Part shown: in pieces, positions 25,613 through 32,866 of the stretch | How the letters are laid out: each line of letters begins with the position of its first letter | How positions within the stretch are numbered: position 1 is the stretch's first letter | Assembly: GCF_965230735.1 (NCBI RefSeq) | Contig: NZ_OZ246016.1 | Span: 2,976,001-3,040,000, forward strand | Length of the DNA stretch: 64,000 nucleotides | Origin: Motiliproteus sp965230735 | GTDB taxonomy: Bacteria; Pseudomonadota; Gammaproteobacteria; Pseudomonadales; Balneatricaceae | Reading direction: 5' to 3' | Notes under the pieces: model-generated | Databases searched by the model: none | Seen by the model: the letters and a program-made list of their open reading frames with translations, nothing else | What the model was told of the DNA's origin: nothing | Translations under genes and position numbers: made by a program

Positions 25613-26857
25613 ATGAGCGCCGAGCATTCTCACAGTCACTCCCATAGCCATTCCCACAGCCATGGGCACCATGGCCATGAGCATGGTTTTTCCGCCGACG
25701 ATTTCGATCTGCCCGACGATAAACGCCGCTACGCCGTCCGCATCACCTGGCTGGGGGCGATCATCAACGGTCTTCTCGGGGTGGCCAAGGTGGTGGTCGG
25801 CTGGCTGTTCGCCTCCCACGCGCTGATTGCCGACGGGATCCACTCGCTGTCGGATCTGGTCACCGATTTCATGGTGGTCTTTATCGTCAATATCTCCCAT
25901 GCCGAGCCCGATGAAGACCACCCGTACGGCCATGAACGCTTTGAGACCCTGGGAACGGTTGCACTGGGCTTTCTGCTGGTCGCGGTAGCCGGGGCGATGG
26001 CCTACGACAGCATCCTGAACCTGTTCACCAATGACGAGGTCCGTATTCCGGGCTGGCCGGCACTGGTGGTGGCCCTGATCTCACTGATCGCCAAGGAATG
26101 GGTGTTCCGCTTTACTCTGGCTGCCGGCAAAAAACTCGGCTCCGACCTGCTGATCGCCAACGCCTGGCACTCGCGCACCGATGCCTACTCCTCGCTGGTG
26201 GTGCTGATCGGCGTCGGCGGGGCCATGCTGGGCTTCCCCTGGTTTGATTCACTGGCGGCCGTGGCGGTGGCGATCTTCGTCGCCAAAATCGGTTGGGATC
26301 TGTGCTTTGACAGCCTGCGTGAGCTGGTCGACACCGCCCTGCCCGCCGATGAGCTCAAAGAGCTGACCGACGAGGTAATGCAGGTCGAAGGCGTAATCGC
26401 CGTACACAGTTTTAAATCCCGGCGGATGGGCTCCAAGTCGTTACTGGAGATGCATATTCAGGTAGCCCCCTATATCAGCTCCTCGGAGAGCCACTATATC
26501 GGCGACTCGGCGGTACAACGGCTGTTGAAGAAATTCCCCTCCATCGGCCATATCGTGTTCCATATCGATACCGAAGACGACGACGATCCCAGCTTCTGTG
26601 CGCTTCTGCCGCTGAGATCCGAAGTCAAACTGGTGGTCGACGACACCCTCAATCAGATCGCACCGGAACTGCAGCGCTCGCGCATCAACCTGCATTATCT
26701 GAGCGGCCAAATCGAGATCGATCTGTTTATCGACGGCGGCGACGGTGGCCATCTGGTGCGCGATGCCGATATCCATCACCAGCTGACGGTAGAGCTTAAT
26801 CAGCAGTTAAGCGTCCACAGCTGGTTCCGGAAACTGACCCTCTGGAGCGCCGGCTAG
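25613..26857 (+). CDS. Cation diffusion facilitator with His-rich tail and extended C-terminus
   Basis: A 414-residue metal/proton antiporter of the CDF family. The first 25 residues are a repetitive His/Ser tract with alternating His codons, a likely metal chelator. Transmembrane metal-site motifs are ADGIHSLSD (helix 2) and WHSRTDAYSS (helix 5), with HPYGHERFETLG in the cytoplasmic loop. The usual cytoplasmic dimer domain (residues about 235-320) contains a DDDD stretch at its end. About 90 more residues follow and look like a second ferredoxin-like domain (RINLHYLSGQIEIDLFIDGG). Substrate is probably Zn, Fe, Mn or Co; it cannot be fixed here. It converges on the SulP gene. Confidence 0.9.
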   Translation: MSAEHSHSHSHSHSHSHGHHGHEHGFSADDFDLPDDKRRYAVRITWLGAIINGLLGVAKVVVGWLFASHALIADGIHSLSDLVTDFMVVFIVNISHAEPDEDHPYGHERFETLGTVALGFLLVAVAGAMAYDSILNLFTNDEVRIPGWPALVVALISLIAKEWVFRFTLAAGKKLGSDLLIANAWHSRTDAYSSLVVLIGVGGAMLGFPWFDSLAAVAVAIFVAKIGWDLCFDSLRELVDTALPADELKELTDEVMQVEGVIAVHSFKSRRMGSKSLLEMHIQVAPYISSSESHYIGDSAVQRLLKKFPSIGHIVFHIDTEDDDDPSFCALLPLRSEVKLVVDDTLNQIAPELQRSRINLHYLSGQIEIDLFIDGGDGGHLVRDADIHHQLTVELNQQLSVHSWFRKLTLWSAG

Positions 26858-26869
26858 GTCAGCCGGCAG

Positions 26870-28573
26870 TTATCCCGCTGAAGTATTGGAGTCCGTCGAT
26901 GCCGGGTTAAGGCCAACCGCATCGATAGCCCCATCGCTCACCCCCAACACCCGGCAGGCCCGATTCAGGGCCTGCTCGCGATTGTCACAAACCTGATCGG
27001 TTCGCAGATGCTGTAGCACCTTCATCCGCGTCAACACCTGCTCCACGTTCGGCTTCATTCCCACCAGGTAGATCTGGCGCTGCCCGGCTTTTATCTCCAG
27101 GATGATCTCCTCGAGCGTCAGCGCGGTCGACACATCGATATAGGATACCCCGTGAAGGTCGAGCAGCAGCGCCTCGTGACCCTCATCGCTGCGAAGCCGG
27201 GCATGGATACCTTTGGCCGCCCCGAAACTGATCGGCCCGTTGATTCGATAGACCGCCAGCCGATCACCACAACGGTGCAACATCGAACGCTCGGCCTGGC
27301 TGAGTTTGGTGTCGTTACCGTTGATCAGTTTCAGCTCGCCCAATTGCAGGTCCGACAACCGCTTCACGGTATACATGTTGGCCAGGAAAACGCCGACGCC
27401 AACCGCGACGATCAGGTCAACAAACACCGTCAGCAGCAACACCAGCAGCATTAAGAACAGCACAAACGGCGGCGCCAGATAGGCCCGGCGCAGAAAATTC
27501 CAATCGATAATGTCCAACCCGACCTTGATCAGAATTCCGGCCAGCACCGCCAGAGGAATCGCTTCGGCCAACGACCCGCCCCCCAGCACCACGGCCAGCA
27601 GCAGTAGCGCATGCAACGCACCCGCCAGCGGTGTCCGTCCTCCGGCTCGGATATTGACCACCGTCCGCATGGTGGCGCCTGCCCCCGGCAGGCCACCAAA
27701 GAACCCGGCCGCCAGATTACCCAGCCCCTGTCCGATCAGCTCACGGTCTGAACGGTGTTGAGTCTTGAGCAAACTGTCGGCCACCAACGAGGTCAACAGC
27801 GAATCGATCGACCCCAGCGCGGCCAGCATCAACGCCGAGGTCAACATCAACTGGATATGCTCGCCGCTGAAGCTGGGCAGGTGCCAATCCGGAATACCGC
27901 TCGGAATGGCGCCAATCACCGCCACCCCGGCATCACCAAACCCCCAAAGCGCGATCAGGGTTCCCAGAACCAAGGCAGCCAATGGCGCGGGCAACCATAG
28001 CGCCAATCGGGTCGGCCAGAAGAATAGGACCACCAGCGACAGCAATCCCAGGCTCAGCGCCGCCGGATTCAACGAACCCAACTGTTGCGGCAGCCGGCTC
28101 AGGGCCTGCATGACATCGGCACCGGCGGCAAAACCCAGAAGGGGTCCCAGCTGCAACAGAATAATGATCAGTCCGATTCCGGTCATAAACCCGGAGATCA
28201 CCGGAAAGGGAACCAACGTGACATAGCGCCCCAGACGCATCATCCCGAACAGTATCTGGAACAGCCCACTGAGCATCACCACCGTGAAGGCCATCGCCGC
28301 GCCCGACTCGGGATCGGCCGCAATCAACTGGGTGTAGACGGTCGCCATCACCACCGTCATCGGTCCGGTCGGCCCCGAGACCTGAGCGGCTGTGCCACCG
28401 AACAGGGCCGCGAACAAACCAACAAAGATCGCCCCATAAAGGCCGGCGATGGCACCGGCGCCGGAGGAGACCCCGAACGCCAACGCCAACGGCAGCGCCA
28501 CCACCGCTGCCGTGATGCCGCCGAACAGATCGCCGCGGAAATTTTGAAAGTGCAGCCCGTGGAACAGTGCCAT
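26870..28573 (-). CDS. SulP family anion transporter with STAS domain
   Basis: A 567-residue permease. The SulP membrane domain (about residues 10-400) includes VALPLALAFGVSSGAGAIAGLYGA, QVSGPTGPMTVVM and GLPGAGATMRTVVNIRAGGRTP, and a cytoplasmic STAS domain (about 430-545) follows. Family members import sulfate or bicarbonate with Na+ or H+; BicA-like bicarbonate uptake is possible but the substrate cannot be told from sequence alone. A short unstructured tail rich in Ser and Asn ends the protein. Confidence 0.9.
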   Translation of the reverse strand: MALFHGLHFQNFRGDLFGGITAAVVALPLALAFGVSSGAGAIAGLYGAIFVGLFAALFGGTAAQVSGPTGPMTVVMATVYTQLIAADPESGAAMAFTVVMLSGLFQILFGMMRLGRYVTLVPFPVISGFMTGIGLIIILLQLGPLLGFAAGADVMQALSRLPQQLGSLNPAALSLGLLSLVVLFFWPTRLALWLPAPLAALVLGTLIALWGFGDAGVAVIGAIPSGIPDWHLPSFSGEHIQLMLTSALMLAALGSIDSLLTSLVADSLLKTQHRSDRELIGQGLGNLAAGFFGGLPGAGATMRTVVNIRAGGRTPLAGALHALLLLAVVLGGGSLAEAIPLAVLAGILIKVGLDIIDWNFLRRAYLAPPFVLFLMLLVLLLTVFVDLIVAVGVGVFLANMYTVKRLSDLQLGELKLINGNDTKLSQAERSMLHRCGDRLAVYRINGPISFGAAKGIHARLRSDEGHEALLLDLHGVSYIDVSTALTLEEIILEIKAGQRQIYLVGMKPNVEQVLTRMKVLQHLRTDQVCDNREQALNRACRVLGVSDGAIDAVGLNPASTDSNTSAG

Positions 28574-28800
28574 AGGGACTCGTCCGGCTAAAATTCGCTA
28601 TCGTCCAACCGTCGTGCACGGTTGTTTTTTGATCAGACGGTTATATCCCTTTGATCCATCGGGGTAAATCAAACTATCGCCCAACGTGTCCGGCGCTCTG
28701 TGTAGCCATTATCGGATTACCCCACCGGGCAGCGCTTGCCTGGCCGGTCCGGTTCGGGCATGCTGCGCGTCGTTCAAGCCGCAACCCTGAAGTCTTTGCC

Positions 28801-29421
28801 GTGATAGACGTACTGTATCAGGACGAGTCGATCGTCATCGCCGTCAAACCCGCCGATCTGCTGTCGGTTCCCGGGCGAGGGCCGGAAAACCAGGACTGCC
28901 TGCTGCACCGGATCCAACCGCAGTTCCCCACCGCTCGTATCGTTCACCGGCTCGATTGCGCGACCTCCGGCGTGATGGTGCTGGCCCTGGAGGCCGACAG
29001 TCACCGTGAGCTGAGCCGCCAGTTTCACGATCGGGAAACCGGTAAACGCTATATCGCCGTCGTCGAAGGTCGGTTGCAGCAAGCGGAAGGCCTGGTCGAG
29101 CTGCCGCTGCGCTGTGACTGGCCGAATCGGCCCAAGCAGATGGTCGACCACGAACAGGGAAAATCGGCATTGACCCGCTATCGCGTGATCGAACAGCTTG
29201 ACGACCGCACCCGGGTTGAGCTGATTCCGGTCACCGGACGCTCCCACCAGCTTCGGGTCCACATGCAGGCCCTCGGTCATCCGATCCTCGGTGACCGTTT
29301 CTACGCCACCCCCGTTGCCTTGGCCAAAGCCGAACGGCTGCAGCTGCATGCCGAGCAACTGAGCATCCACCACCCGGTCTCCGGCGAGGCAATGAATTTT
29401 CACGCGCCCTGCCCGTTTTAA
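28801..29421 (+). CDS. rluA: RluA family rRNA/tRNA pseudouridine synthase
   Basis: A 206-residue enzyme closely matching E. coli RluA (23S rRNA U746 and tRNA U32). Motif I is VHRLDCATSGVMVLAL with the catalytic Asp. Also present are LLSVPGRGPENQDCL, LPLRCDWPNRPKQ, ITGRSHQ-like VTGRSHQLRVHMQALGHP and LGDRFYA. The frame is open for 50 more codons upstream, but the family starts at the VIDVLYQDESI segment, so I take the GTG at 28801. The gap before it (28574-28800) shows no gene. It is separated by 223 bases from the next module. Confidence 0.92.
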   Translation: MIDVLYQDESIVIAVKPADLLSVPGRGPENQDCLLHRIQPQFPTARIVHRLDCATSGVMVLALEADSHRELSRQFHDRETGKRYIAVVEGRLQQAEGLVELPLRCDWPNRPKQMVDHEQGKSALTRYRVIEQLDDRTRVELIPVTGRSHQLRVHMQALGHPILGDRFYATPVALAKAERLQLHAEQLSIHHPVSGEAMNFHAPCPF

Positions 29422-29452
29422 GCCCCCCACGCCTGCCGTAGCGCCGAGCCCA

Positions 29453-29473
29453 TTAACCCGATAGCCGGGTTAA
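29453..29473. terminator. Hairpin after rluA
   Basis: TTAACCCG / CGGGTTAA eight-base-pair stem with a five-base loop, 32 bases after the rluA stop. There is no T run, so it is at best a weak terminator or an RNA end-stabilising hairpin. Confidence 0.35.
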
Positions 29474-29644
29474 ACCACCGAATCTCAACTACTATAAACT
29501 CAACCTCGGTGTTGTCAGTCAGTTCCAAGGGACAGGAGCCGACGCCGGACTCCGGCCGGATCTGACCCGGACCGGCAGAGCGGTCAGGCTTTATCCATCT
29601 TGCGCAATAACAGGGTTCGCTATCACAGCGCATAACGGGAAGCG

Positions 29645-30145
29645 ATGAACGAGCCGAATACCGTCGAGCAGTTTATCAACCGGGTGAAGCGCCATCCGGT
29701 CGTCTCCATTCTGATCCTCCTCAGCACCCTGATTGTCGCCCTGTCCACATTCACCAATGCCGCCCGTAACCTGCTTGGTTTGATCCAGAACGACAGCCGA
29801 CTCCCGATCAACGGTGTCTGGGTTGCGCCGGTCAGCTACGACTGGCAGAACGCCGATTACACCGAGGTTTTCCACTTCCAGGGCGAAGGCCGTGAACTCT
29901 ACGGCACCGCTTCGTTTCTGGGCCGAGAGCGAGCCATTCAGGACGGCGAGATCGATGGCGACCAGCTTCGTTTCAACACCCAGATCCAAGAAGTGCTTGG
30001 CGCGAGTTCCAACCCGCGAATTCAGCATTACCGTGGCCGCTTGAGCGGTAACAAGCTCCGGCTTCGATTGCAGATCAGCGGCAGTCTCGTCAGTCACCAA
30101 CCGATCGAATTCACCGCTCGGCGAGAACAGGCCAAACCACCCTAA
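29645..30145 (+). CDS. Hypothetical membrane-anchored beta-domain protein (first gene of a two-gene module)
   Basis: A 166-residue protein I do not recognise. A short cytoplasmic N-terminus is followed by one hydrophobic segment (residues 19-38, VVSILILLSTLIVALSTF). The soluble part is predicted beta-rich: WVAPVSYDW, TEVFHFQGEGRELYGTASFLG, GEIDGDQLRFNTQIQEVLG and LSGNKLRLRLQISG. The repeated short strands with Gly turns recall a lipocalin-like or calycin sheet that compares wild-type and modified ligand, but this is a shape impression only. GGGAAG lies before the ATG. The next gene follows after 15 bases, so they are almost certainly cotranscribed. Confidence 0.65.
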   Translation: MNEPNTVEQFINRVKRHPVVSILILLSTLIVALSTFTNAARNLLGLIQNDSRLPINGVWVAPVSYDWQNADYTEVFHFQGEGRELYGTASFLGRERAIQDGEIDGDQLRFNTQIQEVLGASSNPRIQHYRGRLSGNKLRLRLQISGSLVSHQPIEFTARREQAKPP

Positions 30146-30160
30146 TCCGGAGATAACGTA

Positions 30161-31102
30161 ATGGATGAAGATCAACTCGAGCTACTGGAACGGCGCCTAT
30201 CGGAAAATGTCGCCGAGCGAGTGCGACCGGCGCTGTTTCGCCTCTATGCGGTGATGGGCGCCACCGTGATTGCCATCCTCGGTTTTGTCGGCTGGGATAT
30301 CGTTACCGATATCAAAACCGAGATCAAAGCCGAGATTCGGACCGAAATCGAAGAGTCGATTGTCGCCGATATCAAGCAGAAGCGTACCGAGATCATCGAG
30401 CTGATCGCCGAAAGTAAATACCTGGCCAAACAGGCCAGCGAGATCGTGCTGACGCTGGAGGCCCAGATCAAGCAGTTCCAACCCCAGGCCGAGCAGCTGG
30501 ATGAAACCATCGCCAAGGTCAACTCGCTCAATATCGATGCACAGAATATCGTTGCCCTCTATGCCACCGAGGTGAAGCCGCTGGCGGAGAATTTTGAAGT
30601 GCTGTCACAACAGCTCAAGGAACTGGCCCAGCAGGTGGGCGAAATTAACCAAATTGCCGAAAACGAACCCAACATCGATAACGCCTCGGTGGAGCTTGCC
30701 CAACAGGTAAGAGGCGTCGCCATCTCGGAAGTTATCTCTAAAACCACCAAGGTCGAGCAGCTGTTTAAAGACCGCAGCCGAATCACCGTGTTCTTCCAAT
30801 TTGCCGGAGCTCCGCGCAGCCAGGCCGAAGAGCTGGCGACGGCGTTAAGGAGTCAGGGCTATCTGGTTCCTGGTGAGGATCGTGAAGCCGGCGCCGCACG
30901 TAAGCATGAAGTGCGCTATTTCCACGATTCCGACAAACAGGCAGCTATCGATCTGGCCAACGATACCACCGCACTGCTGCAGCAACTGGATTATCCGGAC
31001 ACCGAGTTCACCCGGATCGAGGTAGCGCCTTACGTGGCTTATAAGAAGAAAAAACCCCGTGAGGGGGTTATCGAGTTATGGGTAGAGCTGCCCAAGCGTT
31101 AA
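30161..31102 (+). CDS. Hypothetical membrane/coiled-coil protein with LytR_C-like C-terminal domain
   Basis: A 313-residue protein of unknown function. One membrane span lies at about residues 29-48 (LYAVMGATVIAILGFVGW). A long charged coiled coil (about 50-205) rich in Glu, Lys, Gln and Ile follows, with many heptad-like repeats. A compact alpha/beta domain (about 207-313) begins ITVFFQFAGAPRSQAEELATAL and contains GYLVPGE, HEVRYFHDSD and KQAAIDLANDTTALLQQLD. The last domain resembles the LytR C-terminal/SPOR-like fold that follows effector domains in several bacterial proteins. GGAGATAA precedes the ATG. With its partner it looks like a membrane complex with a sensory or structural role. 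Confidence 0.65.
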   Translation: MDEDQLELLERRLSENVAERVRPALFRLYAVMGATVIAILGFVGWDIVTDIKTEIKAEIRTEIEESIVADIKQKRTEIIELIAESKYLAKQASEIVLTLEAQIKQFQPQAEQLDETIAKVNSLNIDAQNIVALYATEVKPLAENFEVLSQQLKELAQQVGEINQIAENEPNIDNASVELAQQVRGVAISEVISKTTKVEQLFKDRSRITVFFQFAGAPRSQAEELATALRSQGYLVPGEDREAGAARKHEVRYFHDSDKQAAIDLANDTTALLQQLDYPDTEFTRIEVAPYVAYKKKKPREGVIELWVELPKR

Positions 31103-31166
31103 GGAACCGGTGAAGCCTGTCGGATCAGCATCGAACCGCCCATCATCGCAAAGAGCCCGACAGCCA

Positions 31167-31556
31167 ATGAAACTGAAAACCATGATCCCGATGCTCAATA
31201 TCAGCCATATCGAAACCAGTCTGGCGTTTTACCAGACAGCGCTGGGGTTTGAGGTGGTCAGCGATCCTAACGCGATCTCCGAATGGCGCTGGGCCACAAT
31301 CCGCAGCGGCGACGTCGAGCTGATGTTGTCGCAGACCAGCTACCTCCTGAATCTAACTCGCCCCGTCGATCCCCAGCAAAGCACCTGCTGGCCGACGATC
31401 TTCTATTTCTACCCCGATGATGTACAGGCCTTACATCGACGGTTGTTGGGCCTTGGCTACCAACCCACCGAATTGATAGAGACGATCTACGGGATGCGCG
31501 AATTCAGTCTTCAGGACCCCGATGGTCATATGCTCAGCTTCGGCGAAAGCCTCTAG
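31167..31556 (+). CDS. VOC (glyoxalase/bleomycin resistance) superfamily protein
   Basis: A 129-residue protein with a single vicinal-oxygen-chelate module: MIPMLNISHIETSLAFYQTALGFEV, then WATIRSGDVELMLSQ, and finally YGMREFSLQDPDGHMLSFGE with a metal-ligand Glu. Substrate is unknown; relatives include glyoxalases, dioxygenases and antibiotic-binding proteins. I take the ATG at 31167 as the family start. A GTG at 31110 with AAGGA four bases upstream would add 19 residues and couple it to the previous gene. Confidence 0.8.
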   Translation: MKLKTMIPMLNISHIETSLAFYQTALGFEVVSDPNAISEWRWATIRSGDVELMLSQTSYLLNLTRPVDPQQSTCWPTIFYFYPDDVQALHRRLLGLGYQPTELIETIYGMREFSLQDPDGHMLSFGESL

Positions 31557-31717
31557 CGACCGTAACCCAGACAGAGCCAGGGGCCGTTATAACCGCACCA
31601 AACAAAACCGTTCAGGCACTGGTCCAGCAGCCAAGTTCTGGTAGAATCGCCGCTCTGCCGGATGCGACTTAACGCACGGTCCAGACACCATCCCAACGAC
31701 GCACACAGGACAGCCCA

Positions 31718-32821
31718 ATGAGTCTTGCTGACAAGGTTCTGGCGGTCAATAACGACCTGCCGATTCGCACCGATAAGCCCGTTCACAGCGGTAAAGTACG
31801 CTCGGTTTACTGGCTGACCGAAGCCGACAGCGCCCGCCTGATCAAAGAGAAAGGCTACGACGTCACCGCCGATGCACCCTTGGCGATCATGGTGATCTCC
31901 GACCGTATCTCCGCGTTCGACTGCATCTGGCATGGCGAGGGTGGCATGAACGGGGTTCCCGGCAAAGGAGCCGCGCTGAACGCGATCTCCAACCACTGGT
32001 TCAAGCTGTTCCGTGAGCAGGGTCTGGCCGACAGTCATATCCTCGATATTCCCCACCCGTTTGTCTGGATCGTACAGAAGGCCAAACCGGTGATGATCGA
32101 GGCGATCTGCCGCCAGTACATCACCGGATCGATGTGGCGGGCTTACGACAAGGGCGAGCGTGAATTCTGCGGCATCCAGATTGCCGATGGATTGCAGAAA
32201 GACCAGAAACTACCGGAGCTGTTGATTACCCCGTCCACCAAGGGAATTCTGACCGGCATTCCCGGAGTGCCCGAGCAGGATGACGTCAACATCACCCGCA
32301 GCAATATCGCCGACAACTTCGCCGCCTTCAATTTCCGCAACGCCGAGGATATCGACCAGTACGAAAAACTGCTGAAAGAGGGTTTCAACCTGATCAGCGA
32401 CGAGCTGGCCAAACTGGATCAGGTGTTCGTCGATACCAAATTCGAATTCGGTTATGTCACCGATGCCCAGGGCAACGAAAAACTGATCTACATGGACGAA
32501 GTCGGAACCCCCGACTCCTCCCGAATCTGGGACGGTCCCCAATACCGCAACGGCAAGGTGGTGGAAAACTCCAAAGAGGGCTTCCGGCAACTGCTGCTGA
32601 GCCATTTCCCGGATCCGGACATCCTGCTCAACAAGGACCGGATGGAAGAGCGCAGCGCCCTGGCCCGCGACAACGCCCTGCCCGAGTCGGTATTGATGGC
32701 GGTTTCCAAAACCTACACCGATATCGCCGAGAAGATCACCGGAGAGAAGATCGTACTGTCGGAAAACCCGAAAGCCGAGATCATCGACATTCTGCGTGAC
32801 CAGTACGGTCTGGTCGACTGA
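31718..32821 (+). CDS. purC: Phosphoribosylaminoimidazole-succinocarboxamide synthase (SAICAR synthetase)
   Basis: A 367-residue enzyme of purine synthesis that joins aspartate to CAIR using ATP. It belongs to the longer PurC type (compare Vibrio) rather than the 235-residue form. Hallmarks are HSGKVRSVYWL, VISDRISAFDCIW, RQYITGSMWRAY, STKGILTGIPGVPEQDDVNITR, DTKFEFGYV and DEVGTPDSSRIWD. AGGA lies seven bases before the ATG. It is monocistronic and convergent with comEC, with a perfect hairpin between. Confidence 0.95.
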   Translation: MSLADKVLAVNNDLPIRTDKPVHSGKVRSVYWLTEADSARLIKEKGYDVTADAPLAIMVISDRISAFDCIWHGEGGMNGVPGKGAALNAISNHWFKLFREQGLADSHILDIPHPFVWIVQKAKPVMIEAICRQYITGSMWRAYDKGEREFCGIQIADGLQKDQKLPELLITPSTKGILTGIPGVPEQDDVNITRSNIADNFAAFNFRNAEDIDQYEKLLKEGFNLISDELAKLDQVFVDTKFEFGYVTDAQGNEKLIYMDEVGTPDSSRIWDGPQYRNGKVVENSKEGFRQLLLSHFPDPDILLNKDRMEERSALARDNALPESVLMAVSKTYTDIAEKITGEKIVLSENPKAEIIDILRDQYGLVD

Positions 32822-32828
32822 TCCCCCT

Positions 32829-32857
32829 AACCGACCGGACGCATCGTCCGGTCGGTT
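32829..32857. terminator. Hairpin between convergent purC and comEC
   Basis: Perfect 12-base-pair stem AACCGACCGGAC / GTCCGGTCGGTT with a five-base loop. No T run follows on either strand, so its strength as a terminator is uncertain despite the stable stem. Confidence 0.55.
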
Positions 32858-32866
32858 ACCTCCGTT

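Noticed and set aside
25619..25690. CAT/CAC-AGC repeat as a possible microsatellite
   Set aside because: It is the His/Ser-rich tail of the CDF exporter with mixed codons, a metal-binding protein feature rather than a DNA repeat.
28651..28672. TTGAT ... ATCAA upstream of rluA, looking like an FNR box
   Set aside because: The half sites are 12 bases apart instead of four, so an FNR dimer could not bind both.
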